NCBI RefSeq assembly: GCF_013377755.1
Contig: NZ_JABXWR010000001.1
Location: 1,313,104-1,377,103, forward strand
DNA: 64,000 bases
Source: Methanofollis tationis
GTDB taxonomy: Archaea > Halobacteriota > Methanomicrobia > Methanomicrobiales > Methanofollaceae
Reading direction: 5' to 3'
Shown: positions 32,745-42,263 of the stretch, piece after piece
Layout of the letters: every line of letters begins with the position of its first letter
Position numbering within the stretch: position 1 is the first letter of the stretch
Program-made: the position numbers and the translations under genes
The notes under the pieces: model-generated
Databases searched by the model: none
What the model was told of the DNA's origin: nothing
What the model saw: the letters and a program-made list of their open reading frames with translations, nothing else

Positions 32745-33971
32745 TCAATCCGGGAACGTCGCACTCCCTTTCTTCAGGTCCAGATACCGTTCCTCAAGGT
32801 GGCGTGCCATCGCCTCGTACGACCTGTTCTTCACCACCCACGCCCTCCCCCTCTCTCCCATCTCTCCTGCACGCACGGGGTCTTCGCACAACCTCAGCAT
32901 CCCGGCGGCGATCGATTCGGGATCGTATTTCACCAGAACGCCACCGCAACTTGCATCAACCGCCTCTTTTTGTTCGGGTATCTCTTCGTTCGCCACGACA
33001 GGCCTGCCCATCGCCATATATTCAAGCATTTTTATCGGGGAGCTGAGTTTATACACGTCCAGCGGGGGAATGATGGAGACTCCTGCATTTGCGGCGTCGA
33101 TATAGTCAGGGATCTCCTCAGGACGGACTCTCCCGGTGAAGACGATCCCGCCGTCAACACCGAGATCGCACGCGCACTCCTCGAGACGCCCCCTGTCAGT
33201 TCCGTCTCCTACCATCAGGAGCCTTGCCGAGGCTATCTGCCTTTGCACACGCGCAAACGACCTGATCAGGATAGTAAGATCCCGCTCCCGGTCCATCGTC
33301 CCGACATAGACGAATACTGCCTGCCCGCCGAGGCGGTGCTCTGCCCTGATCCTCTCTCCAGCACCGCAAGAAAACCGTTCGAGATCGACGCCGTTCGGGT
33401 ATGGCAGCATTTTCTCTCTCGCAATGCCCTTCGCGGAAAAATCATCTGCCATCCATTTTGTCGTCGGCAGCACCAGGTCCGCATTCTTGAGGATATGCAT
33501 CGTGAGATGCCGGTCAAGGATACCTGTGACCGCCCTGAAATGCGGAAACCTGGAATAGGTCCTGTGGATCAGCGCTCTCTGCTCTATCGGGTTTGACATC
33601 TCAAAAACGAGTGGAATATGGTGTCTCCTTTTAAGATAGAGGGCGAGGAGGCCATTGAATGTGCCGTCACGGACGAATATCAGGGAATAATTTTTGGATC
33701 TGACATTCTGCAGGACGAACCTGACGATCCTGAGGGCGTACAGCACTTTCGATAGAGGATGCATCACACCCGTTTTGAACCGGCATGGGATCACAAAGAG
33801 CCTGATGTTATGGTAGGAACGTTCCTGGAACTCGTCGCTCTCCTCAGAAGGGAGGATCCAGGTGACATGGTGCCCGAAGTGAGTAATATAACTGGCGATT
33901 TCGATCTGGGGGACGACCCTCATGATCCTGCTATATCTAAAGCCCAGCAGCATGCACACGTGCAGGTGCAT
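32745..33971 (-). CDS. GT4-like glycosyltransferase
   Basis: 408 residues, GT-B fold. N-terminal acceptor domain with HVTWILPSEESDEF; C-terminal donor domain from about residue 220 with VFVYVGTMDRERDLT, then KMLEYMAMGRPVVANEEIPEQ, the conserved sugar-nucleotide motif. Start at ATG 33971, preceded by ACCGGGAGT; nine more codons are open upstream. First (rightmost in transcription order, last) of a minus-strand block of glycosyltransferases, but separated from the next by gene debris at 34050-34226. Sugar specificity unknown. Confidence 0.87.
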   Translation of the reverse strand: MHLHVCMLLGFRYSRIMRVVPQIEIASYITHFGHHVTWILPSEESDEFQERSYHNIRLFVIPCRFKTGVMHPLSKVLYALRIVRFVLQNVRSKNYSLIFVRDGTFNGLLALYLKRRHHIPLVFEMSNPIEQRALIHRTYSRFPHFRAVTGILDRHLTMHILKNADLVLPTTKWMADDFSAKGIAREKMLPYPNGVDLERFSCGAGERIRAEHRLGGQAVFVYVGTMDRERDLTILIRSFARVQRQIASARLLMVGDGTDRGRLEECACDLGVDGGIVFTGRVRPEEIPDYIDAANAGVSIIPPLDVYKLSSPIKMLEYMAMGRPVVANEEIPEQKEAVDASCGGVLVKYDPESIAAGMLRLCEDPVRAGEMGERGRAWVVKNRSYEAMARHLEERYLDLKKGSATFPD

Positions 33972-34049
33972 ACTCCCGGTATCGTCCCTTAGTGACATAT
34001 ATGTCTTTCTATCTCTGCCTTCTCTCGCACGTCTCTCCCGACGAACTAA

Positions 34050-34226
34050 TCAGCATGTTTCGGCCAATTTTCTCCTTCTCAGCCCTCTAAGTCCTGCAAT
34101 GGTGAGTCCATCGTATAGATGGCTGATCTGATGATCCCCCTCACCCCGTACATATCCTGGAGTTACGTTCTTGAGGTATTTCAGGAACCGGTTTTTTCTG
34201 AATGGTACAGCCTGACCGAACGGGAG
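34050..34226 (-). pseudogene. Coding-like C-terminal fragment, possibly of a glycosyltransferase
   Basis: A 58-codon frame without any ATG, GTG or TTG, overlapping the end of the membrane-protein gene in another phase. The translation (for example RKNRFLKYLKNVTPGYV and DGLTIAGLRGLRRRKLAE) looks like real protein, with a basic tail reminiscent of family 2 glycosyltransferase ends. I read it as the residue of a decayed gene. Homology cannot be confirmed here. Confidence 0.4.
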
Positions 34227-35971
34227 TCATAGACCATGTCGAAGCCCTGCTGGCTGAGTCTGGGGCCGGGATCATACGTGATCCGATAGGGATACTTGTA
34301 AAGGATGAATGGTTCGTGGACGATGTAGTCCCTGATGAGGATCAGGTGAAGGCCGGTCACGAGGAAATCGCTGCTTTGCAGCGCACGGTCGATCGAGATG
34401 GTGCGGGCGTCAAGAAGAAGAGTACAGATACTGTTCCAGTAGAAATCCGTGCCGATCCTCCCCTCAGCCATGCCGGTGATCGTCATCGTCGATTGAAGTT
34501 CTGAATCGGTGAACGCAGCTCTTGTGGCACTGTTCGGGGAGAACAGGTTGTTGTCCACGTTTGCTGGCGGGCTCAGTATCATCATAAATGCCAGTCCACA
34601 GACCAGTGCGAACATGACGGTTTTCCCGACGATCCCCCCCCCTTTCTTCTCTGTCCCGGCCGCTACCAGCAGCACTGATACGGCGAGGGGTACGGCGAGC
34701 AGGATCTGGGAGAGATACCACCACCTGTGCTCTATGACCGAATGGCCCGATACAAGGGAGATAAAACCTATGAAGAGTGGCGTGAGTGCGATAAAAGCAA
34801 ATATCCAGGCATGATGGCTTTTTCTTGAGATAATATAGAAGATGCCTATGAAAGAAAGGGCGAAAAAGAGGAAGAGCCCGATATTATTGAATATCTGTTC
34901 TGAGAGCGGAACCATGGCGACATTCGTTGTCACACTGATCTCACCGACAAAAACGTCCCTGTTAAATCCCCACTCGAGAAGTTTTACGAGAGTGCCGAAT
35001 GTTTTTGAGGCGTACATCCACCATGAAAACATTCCGATGGTGAATGCACATGCGATACGCAAAAATACGGGGCCGCGGTCCTCCGGTCTGAGAATGTTAT
35101 AGAGATAGTACAATCCCTCCCCGAGCAGCAGCAGGATCACCAGCCCGAGCGCCCCGATCGTATGCGTGAGTATCAGGGGGACCATTGCCACGATCGAGAG
35201 AAGATAGGGAACTTTCGACTGTTCCCTCCGCGTCTTGAAGAGCAGAAAAAGGATGGTCAGGACGTATATCGCGGCGAGACCGTTCGGGATGGACCAGTAA
35301 CTCATATAAATCTGGTGATTCGCAAGCGTCGCCAGCAGTGCCGCCATCAAACCTACCTTACTGCTGGAGAAAAGGGATTTGCCCAGAAGAAAGAGAAAAA
35401 GCGGTATGCAGATGATCTGTCCGAGCCCGACAGAGAGCATCGTCGCGATCTTGTAGTCTGTGGCGGTGAGGATGGCATTTGTCCCGATGATCAGGTGGAA
35501 GACCGGCAGGCTTGAGTAACTGAACCCCGCGGGTATGGACGCCGATCCTATCAGATCCAGGGTAAAATAACGGTGGAACCAGGGATCGACGCCCAGAAGG
35601 CCGGGAAAGATCAGGAGTTGAGACCATGCGATGCTCAGGCCCAGAAGAACTGTCTGGATCAGTATCGGAGCCGTATATCGTTCCGGGGCGATGAGCGCTT
35701 CGAGGGCGATGATGCCGGCGATCGCCGCGGTCACGATGAAATAGAGGAGCGGTCTTTCATAGAGTTCAGGCCTGAAATGCAGGGCCAGGATGCTTGCCGC
35801 CAGAAGGATCGAGAAGAGGGAGAACAGGACGATCAAAGGCCGGCGATGCTCCTCCAGGTGCACGGGCAGGGCGGCGCGCTTTCGGATCACCAGCCATATC
35901 AGGCAGGATATCAGGGTGAATACGCCGACCAGTCCGTAAATCACCCTGCCGATGTTCTCCATGACGTACAC
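34181..35971 (-). CDS. Polytopic membrane protein, GT-C-like candidate
   Basis: About 596 residues with some twelve to fourteen predicted transmembrane helices over residues 5-440 and a soluble C-terminal part of about 120 residues. The loop GVDPWFHRYFTLDLI resembles the acidic first-loop motif of GT-C enzymes such as oligosaccharyltransferases, so a lipid-sugar-using glycosyltransferase or polymerase is possible; not a confident family assignment. GTG 35971 and ATG 35962 are the first ordinary starts, yet the frame upstream to 36060 is open and would add a further hydrophobic helix (NLAILGVVGSILLIVYVMEN). Lies between glycosyltransferase genes. Confidence 0.75.
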   Translation of the reverse strand: MYVMENIGRVIYGLVGVFTLISCLIWLVIRKRAALPVHLEEHRRPLIVLFSLFSILLAASILALHFRPELYERPLLYFIVTAAIAGIIALEALIAPERYTAPILIQTVLLGLSIAWSQLLIFPGLLGVDPWFHRYFTLDLIGSASIPAGFSYSSLPVFHLIIGTNAILTATDYKIATMLSVGLGQIICIPLFLFLLGKSLFSSSKVGLMAALLATLANHQIYMSYWSIPNGLAAIYVLTILFLLFKTRREQSKVPYLLSIVAMVPLILTHTIGALGLVILLLLGEGLYYLYNILRPEDRGPVFLRIACAFTIGMFSWWMYASKTFGTLVKLLEWGFNRDVFVGEISVTTNVAMVPLSEQIFNNIGLFLFFALSFIGIFYIISRKSHHAWIFAFIALTPLFIGFISLVSGHSVIEHRWWYLSQILLAVPLAVSVLLVAAGTEKKGGGIVGKTVMFALVCGLAFMMILSPPANVDNNLFSPNSATRAAFTDSELQSTMTITGMAEGRIGTDFYWNSICTLLLDARTISIDRALQSSDFLVTGLHLILIRDYIVHEPFILYKYPYRITYDPGPRLSQQGFDMVYDSRSVRLYHSEKTGS

Positions 35972-36059
35972 GATGAGGAGGATCGAGCCGACGACACCAA
36001 GGATCGCCAGGTTCCGGTCAACATGGTTGATGAATCGAGAGAGATCGAGCGCCGTGATA

Positions 36060-37220
36060 TCACCCGCACATTCGTTCCAGTGCCATGGAGCATTTCTGGA
36101 CTGCGGCTTCGAAACCGAACTCCTTTTCTATGTGATGCATGCCCTTTGCTGCGATTGTTTCGAGGTCGGGATGGCGAAAGGCCCTGATCACGTTCTTTGC
36201 GATGCACGCGGGGGAGTTGTCGTTCATGATAAAACCGGTCCGGCCGTCCTGTACAATCTCGGGTATCACGCCCACTGCATGGGCAACGACCGGCGTTCCG
36301 CACGCCATCGCTTCAAGCATCAGGTTGGGGAGCCCCTCGGTATAGGATGGCAGAGTGATTAGCCTGATCCTGTTTAAGTATTCCGGAAGTCTCTCATGCG
36401 GGATCCATCCCTCGAGCCGCACCCGGTCCTGGAGGTTCAGGGCCGCGATCTGCTCCTGGAGTTCGCTCTCGAGAGGGCCGCTCCCCCCGATCAGGATCCT
36501 GGCCTCAGGGAGTGCTTCCAGAATTGACGGAACGGCCAGGACGAAATTTCTCACCCCTTTCTCCTCGCTGAACCTTCCTATGAATGCGATCAGCGGTTCG
36601 CGCCCACCCATACTTTTTTCCAGGTGAAACCTCCCGAAGTCGATATAATGCTCGTGGGCGATATGCACTTTTGCCTCAAAGGGCTCCAGGTGGTATTCCT
36701 CGATGAGGCCGCGGGCGTACAGGACGACCCCGGTGGCGAGCGTCGATGTGAGGCAGGTCAGCGCCCTGATCGTATGCCCGAATCTGCCTCCCGAGCTCCG
36801 GGACTTTTCGATCGCCGATCCCGCAAACATGAGGAGCACTTTTTTGCGGAGGATTCGTGCGGTCAGCATCGGCAGCAGCAGGAGATCGCCGCCGATAAAG
36901 AAGATCCATACGTCCACGTCCCTGATCTGCATAACCTTGCGCGAGATCTTCATCTGGGTCGTGAGAAATCCGATCGTCCTTGCGATCGGTCCTTTCGCTT
37001 CTTCGTGGGATATACCGAATGTTCTGAACCGTTCATCGCCGGAAAATGCGGTGTAGCCGTCGTTGCCGGTGATCAGGGAGGGCCGACCCCCTGAGAGGGA
37101 GCAGGTGATCTCCATGAGGTGCGAGAGCGGAATGGTGCCGGCCTGTGCAATCGGGAAGGTGAGGACACCGATGGTGCGGCGTTCCACTGCTTCACCCGCC
37201 GATGAGTCCTGAATAGACAT
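36060..37220 (-). CDS. GT4-like glycosyltransferase
   Basis: 386 residues. GT-B fold with an N-terminal acceptor half and a donor half from about 205 (PLIAFIGRFSEEKGV), then YTEGLPNLMLEAMACGTPVV with the conserved E-x7-E type motif and GRTGFI. ATG 37220 overlaps the end of the upstream transferase gene by 29 bases; a GTG at 37187, four bases after that stop and behind GGCGGGTGA, is an alternative start. Co-transcribed with the two transferases upstream. Confidence 0.9.
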   Translation of the reverse strand: MSIQDSSAGEAVERRTIGVLTFPIAQAGTIPLSHLMEITCSLSGGRPSLITGNDGYTAFSGDERFRTFGISHEEAKGPIARTIGFLTTQMKISRKVMQIRDVDVWIFFIGGDLLLLPMLTARILRKKVLLMFAGSAIEKSRSSGGRFGHTIRALTCLTSTLATGVVLYARGLIEEYHLEPFEAKVHIAHEHYIDFGRFHLEKSMGGREPLIAFIGRFSEEKGVRNFVLAVPSILEALPEARILIGGSGPLESELQEQIAALNLQDRVRLEGWIPHERLPEYLNRIRLITLPSYTEGLPNLMLEAMACGTPVVAHAVGVIPEIVQDGRTGFIMNDNSPACIAKNVIRAFRHPDLETIAAKGMHHIEKEFGFEAAVQKCSMALERMCG

Positions 37221-38379
37221 CCTCTGTCATCTCCGCAACTTTCTCCCAGCGAAACGCCTCTGCTTTCTCCCTTGCATTTTTTCCTATGCGATCACGCACC
37301 TCATCGTTTTTCAGGAGAGAGAGGATCCGATCGGCAAGATCTGCCGGGTCACCGCAATGTGCGCACACCCCGTTATACCCTTCTTCAACGATCGCCCTGA
37401 AACATTCGAGATCGCTCACGACAAGAGGGAGGGATGCGGCCGACGCTTCGAGCAGAACGATGCCGAACGACTCCGAGGTCAGCACAGACGGAAGAACGAA
37501 TATCTCGGCTGCATTATAATAGAGGGTCTTCTCCTCTTCGGTGACGAACCCCGCGAACCTGACACGGTCCTCGACGCCGGAACTCCGGCATAGCCTGACG
37601 AGTTCTCCTTTCATCTGGCCGTCTCCGACGAAGACCAGGTATGCGTCGGGGAACTCCTCAACGACATACTTCATCGCCTTAATCAGCACGTCAGGTGCTT
37701 TCACCGGTGTCAGTCCTCCGACAAAAAGGACGATCCTGCCTGTTTCCGGGAGTCCGAGACGCTGTATGCATTCGGCCTTCGAGTACGGCGTACAGAAATC
37801 CTCGATGGCGACACCGTTCGGGATATGCCTGATCTTGCTGTGGAAATCCCTGAGGTAATCGGACTGGCCTGACTGCTCCTTTGAAAGGGCGATGATCGCG
37901 TCGGCCCTGGTGAGCAGTTTTTTACAGAGGACTGTGTTCTGCAGGTACACGCCGAGGCGGCGGCCTGGACCGCCAAAACCACCCGAGTAATCCCCGTGAT
38001 AGGTGACGACAAACGGCGTCTCTCTCCCGGCATAGAGGCATCCGATCAGGGGTGCAGGATGGTTGCCCATATGTGCGTGGACGATGTCCGGCCTCACCCC
38101 TGAAAAAAACGGCCTGTAAAGAATTCCCGGGGAGAATGGACTGTGCCCGATTGAAAAACGCCTGCCGTACCTGATGACGGTGATGCCGGGGTAGTCCTCG
38201 ACGACCGTATCGGACCCGATGGCGGTGGTGAAGATCGAGATTTCGTGCCCCCGTGCCGCCATCTGGCGGGCAAGATGGTAGGCCACCATCTCGACGCCGC
38301 CCCCGATATAGGGCTCTGTCAGATCCCCGGTCTCAAGGTTTTTGTACGGGAAGGTCTGGGTGAAATATCCGATTCTCAT
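37192..38379 (-). CDS. GT4-like glycosyltransferase
   Basis: 395 residues. Begins MRIGYFTQTFPYKN and has the glycine-rich acceptor loop YIGGGVEMVAYHLARQM; the donor half holds VLFVGGLTPVKAPDVLI and the motif SESFGIVLLEASAASLPLV. Preceded by GGAGGTTGCAGAG. Middle gene of three tandem transferases. The SxSFG/E motif suggests a typical retaining GT4 enzyme. Sugar specificity unknown. Confidence 0.92.
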   Translation of the reverse strand: MRIGYFTQTFPYKNLETGDLTEPYIGGGVEMVAYHLARQMAARGHEISIFTTAIGSDTVVEDYPGITVIRYGRRFSIGHSPFSPGILYRPFFSGVRPDIVHAHMGNHPAPLIGCLYAGRETPFVVTYHGDYSGGFGGPGRRLGVYLQNTVLCKKLLTRADAIIALSKEQSGQSDYLRDFHSKIRHIPNGVAIEDFCTPYSKAECIQRLGLPETGRIVLFVGGLTPVKAPDVLIKAMKYVVEEFPDAYLVFVGDGQMKGELVRLCRSSGVEDRVRFAGFVTEEEKTLYYNAAEIFVLPSVLTSESFGIVLLEASAASLPLVVSDLECFRAIVEEGYNGVCAHCGDPADLADRILSLLKNDEVRDRIGKNAREKAEAFRWEKVAEMTEDVYSGLIGG

Positions 38380-38422
38380 CTCTGCAACCTCCGGATAGGA
38401 TGAACTGACAGGAGCGGTTCCA

Positions 38423-39598
38423 TCATTCGTGTTCAGGAACGTGGTACCCGAAGATTCCCGGCAACTTCCTTCTTCTCCTCAGGTTTATCGACTCGAGGGT
38501 GTCTTCGTAGAGTTTGCAGGTCAACTCAACGGTTTTTCTCCATGAATAGTTGTTAATGACCTTGTACCTGCCGTTTCTGCCGAAATCTCTTGCCATGTTC
38601 TCGTCTTCGAGAACTGTTGCCACCGCCTCGACGAGGGCCCGGACGTCTCCCTTCGGGAACATCAGGCCGGCGTTCTGGACGATATCTTTCAGGTGAGGGA
38701 AATCCGAGAGGATCACCGGCAGCCCGCAGGACATCGCTTCGAGCATCGTCTTGGGCACACCTTCGTACAGGCTCGGCAGGACGAATATGGACGATTGCCG
38801 GTAGATCTCGGGCATCTCATGGTACCGGGAGAAATCTCTGAGCGAAACGCTCTCCCGCAGCCCGTAGTGTGCGATCAGGTTTTCTATCTCAGGTTTTCCC
38901 GGGCCGTCCCCCACCAGCACGAACTTCAGATCCGGGTAGCGCTCTCTCAGGATATGCGCCGCTTCGATGAGAAAATGAGCCCCCTTTCCGGGAACAAGGC
39001 GTCCGACAAAGAGGACCGTCCGTCCGTCGCCGGCCGGGTGTGGTGCCGGGGAGAACATCCCGGGATCGATCCCGTTCGGGATCAATTCGATCTTATCCTG
39101 GTCTATGCCGAACTCATCGACGAACCTCTGCTTCTCAAGCGGGGTATAGCAGATGATCCGGTCGGCGGCATTGAGGGTTGCCCGCCCGAGCGTTCTCATG
39201 TAGCCGTTGTTCACCCACTCCGGTGCGCTGCTGGACATGATGCCGTGATTTGTGATGATCAGCGGGGCGGACCCGAACTTTTTGACGGCCGCACAGAAAT
39301 TGGTTGATAAATACAGGTGCGAGTGCGCATGGATAATGTCGTAATGTTTTCTCCCCTTCATCAGGTCGACGAAGAGCCGCGGGTTGAATGAGTTGCCCAG
39401 CACCCTGAAGGAGACGGGGTACTCGACACGCACGTAGCCTTCGGCCAGCTCCGGTGCCGCTTTCTGGCGCGGCGGCAGGGTGAATACCGTCACCCGGTGT
39501 CCCATTTCAGCCTGCATTGCAGACATCTCATGGGCATGAATCGCATTTCCTCCTGTTATGTATGGATAGAGGTCGCTTGCAACCCGTAATATCTCCAT
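38423..39598 (-). CDS. GT4-like glycosyltransferase
   Basis: 391 residues. N-terminus MEILRVASDLYPYITGGNAIHAHEMS with the GG loop of the family; donor domain TVLFVGRLVPGKGAHFLIEA and YEGVPKTMLEAMSCGLPVI, the last with the E-x7-E pattern. GAGGGGGGGGAGTAC precedes the ATG. It begins the run of tandem minus-strand GT4 genes, 43 bases before the next. A PIG-A/WsaF-like role in building a lipid-linked glycan is likely; the substrate is not predictable. Confidence 0.92.
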   Translation of the reverse strand: MEILRVASDLYPYITGGNAIHAHEMSAMQAEMGHRVTVFTLPPRQKAAPELAEGYVRVEYPVSFRVLGNSFNPRLFVDLMKGRKHYDIIHAHSHLYLSTNFCAAVKKFGSAPLIITNHGIMSSSAPEWVNNGYMRTLGRATLNAADRIICYTPLEKQRFVDEFGIDQDKIELIPNGIDPGMFSPAPHPAGDGRTVLFVGRLVPGKGAHFLIEAAHILRERYPDLKFVLVGDGPGKPEIENLIAHYGLRESVSLRDFSRYHEMPEIYRQSSIFVLPSLYEGVPKTMLEAMSCGLPVILSDFPHLKDIVQNAGLMFPKGDVRALVEAVATVLEDENMARDFGRNGRYKVINNYSWRKTVELTCKLYEDTLESINLRRRRKLPGIFGYHVPEHE

Positions 39599-39650
39599 GT
39601 ACTCCCCCCCCCTCTTTTGTTCTGGTCACAAAGCCACTTTCAAAAAGAGA

Positions 39651-40625
39651 TCATGACTCCTTTGCCCTGATCATCTGGACGAGCGTATTGATGGTGAGCC
39701 CTGAGGTGATCAGGAGCAGCCCGGTGATGCTCAAAAATACGCTCAGCACCGACTGCAGATAGGGGAATATCAGGGTCGCCGAATACGTCGAGTATGCCCA
39801 CGCTCCCACGCCGATGCCGGCGCCGGCAAGTATGAGCCCGAAGAGGCAGAACGTGAGCATCGGCTGTTTGTAACAGATGATTCCCATCAGGTTGGTGAGC
39901 ACGCCGATACCGTGCACGACCGGGTTCTGTGAAGAGGTGTTTTCGAGATCATATCTGACGGTGATCGGGATCTCCACGCTTTTCAGGCCCTTCTCCGCCA
40001 TCTGTGTCAGGATCTCCGATCCGGCGCTCATATCGCCCCCGGTGATCTTGATCCGTTCGATCGCGCTGCGGCTGTACGCCCGGTAGCCGCTCTGCGAGTC
40101 GGTCACCCCGGTGCTCCCGGCCATTGCCGTGGCATGATCGAGGATTTTCATTCCCAGAACGCGGTAGCCCGGTATGTTCTGGCTCTTTTGCATGAAACGG
40201 GAGCCGATGACGATGTCTGCATTCTCCCCGGCAAGAGAGGCGAGGAACCCGGGTATCATGGCGGGATCGTGCTGCCCGTCACCGTCCAGGATCACCATCT
40301 GGTCGATGTTGTGCTCTTTTGCGTACTGGAAACAGGACCTGAGCGCCGCTCCGTAGCCCTTGTTTTTCTCGTGCGAGACGACAACTGCGCCGGCAGCTCT
40401 GGTGATCTCGGCGGTGTCGTCGGAGGAACCGTCATCGACCACCAGGACTTCGTCGACATATTTCCGGGCTTTCAGGATGATCGACCCGATGGTGACTGCC
40501 TCGTTGTAACAGGGAATCGCCGCAAGCGTACGTTTTGGGCCCTCCCAGGCAGATGATTTGTAGGTCGCCAGGTCTATGGGTATGCTGTCCCTATGAAACT
40601 GTATTGTCGCTTCTGTTTTCATCAT
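39651..40625 (-). CDS. Family 2 glycosyltransferase, dolichol-phosphate mannosyltransferase-like, with C-terminal membrane helices
   Basis: 324 residues. GT-A domain with LAAIPCYNEAVTIGSII (residues 34-50), VLVVDDGSSDDT (59-70) and the metal site ILDGDGQHDP, then the DPM1-like SQSGYRAYSRSAIERI. Two C-terminal helices (residues about 252-275 and 285-315) anchor it, as in archaeal AglD/AglJ-type enzymes that charge dolichol phosphate with a sugar. It starts the minus-strand transferase block. Two adjacent ATGs (40625, 40622) are possible starts. Confidence 0.9.
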   Translation of the reverse strand: MMKTEATIQFHRDSIPIDLATYKSSAWEGPKRTLAAIPCYNEAVTIGSIILKARKYVDEVLVVDDGSSDDTAEITRAAGAVVVSHEKNKGYGAALRSCFQYAKEHNIDQMVILDGDGQHDPAMIPGFLASLAGENADIVIGSRFMQKSQNIPGYRVLGMKILDHATAMAGSTGVTDSQSGYRAYSRSAIERIKITGGDMSAGSEILTQMAEKGLKSVEIPITVRYDLENTSSQNPVVHGIGVLTNLMGIICYKQPMLTFCLFGLILAGAGIGVGAWAYSTYSATLIFPYLQSVLSVFLSITGLLLITSGLTINTLVQMIRAKES

Positions 40626-41322
40626 TCGTGATCCCCCGACATGATACCAATCAATGATTTGACGATTTTCCGGGGGTACTGGCGGATGATGCGCTATGAT
40701 AGGGTTTTCCTGCGGTATATCTACGCATGAAACCGTATTCCGACAGCAGAGGTCCTTATTTTCCTCATAAGGCGCGAACTGCTGCCTCTGCTCATCAGCA
40801 TGATCTGTCCCCCCCGGACGATCTCAGCCGTAAGGTGTAGAGCCTGAACCCTAATCGACCATCTCGTATATAAATATTTGCACGTTATTGAATCTAAAAA
40901 TCGGTTCTGGAGCCGCATTGGGATTAAATCATTAATAATATAAATAATGCCTCATTATATCTCGATCAATGGCGATAACGGTTGAAATTTCCAGGATCTC
41001 GATTCTACCGCTCCTTGTTCGCATCTACCCGCTGCTTTTTTAGACAATCTCTCATTTGTGTGCTGATGCAATGTTTTAACTCTCTTATTTGATTAATCCG
41101 ACATCTCTGCTCTGATTGCTCTGATCCGTTCGCTGCAAACATTTTGTATTTTTTTTCACCCTGTCCATCGTCCTGTACGGTTCATCTGGGGAGTTTTCCC
41201 GGGTTCTGTCACTTCGTGTTCTGGAGAGTGGAACGCTCCAGAGCCCTGCCCCCTCCTCCCTTCAGGCAGAAGGGTAATGGGTGATGAGGGCTCATCTTTG
41301 AGGACAGACGGGGTTGTTCTGG
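40626..41322. other. Intergenic region between the glycan locus and core genes
   Basis: About 700 bases, fairly AT-rich in the middle, no gene I can support. A strong TATA-like TATATAAATATT at 40867-40878 could face either way; for the glycosyltransferase it would imply a 240-base leader. An inverted repeat TCTGGAG/CTCCAGA lies at 41220-41242, before the permease. A short 65-codon minus-strand frame near 40721-40918 has no recognisable features. Confidence 0.5.
40867..40878. promoter_or_regulatory. TATA-like element
   Basis: TATATAAATATT in an AT-rich patch of a GC-rich neighbourhood. It is nearly symmetric, so orientation is uncertain; the minus-strand glycosyltransferase operon is the likelier client because it starts nearest. 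Confidence 0.4.
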
Positions 41323-42255
41323 ATGGACGGGATGCTGATGGAGTTTCTGACCGTGGCCGACCAGATCTTTGTTCTGGTCCTGCTCATCGCCGCCGGCTAT
41401 ATCGCCCTTGCCGCCGGCATCCTGGACCGGCACTCAACCAGGAAGATCTCGGGGTTCCTCATCAACGTCACCATTCCGGCCCTTATCATCGCCTCCATGC
41501 AGGTGCCCTTCTCTTCGACCCGCCTCGCTGAAACCGGGGAGTTGCTGATCCTCACCGGCATTCTCTATATTTTTTCTTTCTCCTTTGCCTGGCTTGTTTC
41601 GCGGACACTCTCCAGATCACCACGCGAACAGGGGGTATACCTGTTCGCCGTCGTCTTCGGCAATGTCGGGTTTATGGGCTTCCCCCTTATTGGCGCCATC
41701 TACGGGCGCGATGCGCTCTTTTTTGTCGCCATCTTCAATCTGGTCTTCAACATCCTCGTCTTCTCGGTGGGCATCGCCATGATGACCAGAGGGCGGAGCG
41801 AGGGGTTCGACCCGCGGATGCTGCTCAACCCCGGCATCGTGGCGTCGGTGATCGGGTTTCTTCTCTTTCTTGGATCGGTGGAGATCCCCTCTCCCTTCAT
41901 CGACTCGATCGAGATCCTGGGGAACGTCACCACGCCCCTTGCGATGATTATCGTCGGGGCGCTGCTCGCCACCTTCCCTGCCAGCGAGATGATCGGGAAC
42001 TGGCGGACGGCTCTTGCGAGTTTCGTCCGCCTCCTCCTGGTTCCGGTGGTATTCTGGTTCCTTCTCCACCCCTTTGTCGCCGACCCCCTGATCTTCGGCG
42101 TGCTGATCACCCTGGCCGCCATGCCGGCCGCCGCAAACACCTCGATCTTCGCGGAGGAATACGGCGCCGACGCGCGGCTGGCGTCGCAGGTCGTCTTTGT
42201 CTCGACGATCTGCTCACTCGTGACGATTCCGCTGATCACGACGGTGCTGGTCTGA
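41323..42255 (+). CDS. AEC-family (auxin efflux carrier type) permease
   Basis: About 310 residues with ten hydrophobic helices in two halves, the AEC/BART pattern. Features are LINVTIPALIIASMQ in helix 2, VVFGNVGFMGFPLIGAIYG in helix 4 and the late AAMPAAANTSIFAEEYG, conserved in prokaryotic AEC proteins that move organic anions such as malate or malonate. Several in-frame starts (TTG 41314, ATG 41323, 41332, 41338) exist with no clear Shine-Dalgarno. It converges on the coenzyme M operon with only eight bases between stops. Substrate unknown. Confidence 0.9.
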   Translation: MDGMLMEFLTVADQIFVLVLLIAAGYIALAAGILDRHSTRKISGFLINVTIPALIIASMQVPFSSTRLAETGELLILTGILYIFSFSFAWLVSRTLSRSPREQGVYLFAVVFGNVGFMGFPLIGAIYGRDALFFVAIFNLVFNILVFSVGIAMMTRGRSEGFDPRMLLNPGIVASVIGFLLFLGSVEIPSPFIDSIEILGNVTTPLAMIIVGALLATFPASEMIGNWRTALASFVRLLLVPVVFWFLLHPFVADPLIFGVLITLAAMPAAANTSIFAEEYGADARLASQVVFVSTICSLVTIPLITTVLV

Positions 42256-42263
42256 AAAAAAGG

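Noticed and set aside
32691-33596. 301-codon plus-strand frame opposite the GT4 gene
   Set aside because: Antisense of a clear glycosyltransferase; no domain features.
40721-40918. 65-codon minus-strand frame in the large intergenic gap
   Set aside because: No Shine-Dalgarno, no recognisable features and it contains the TATA-like element.
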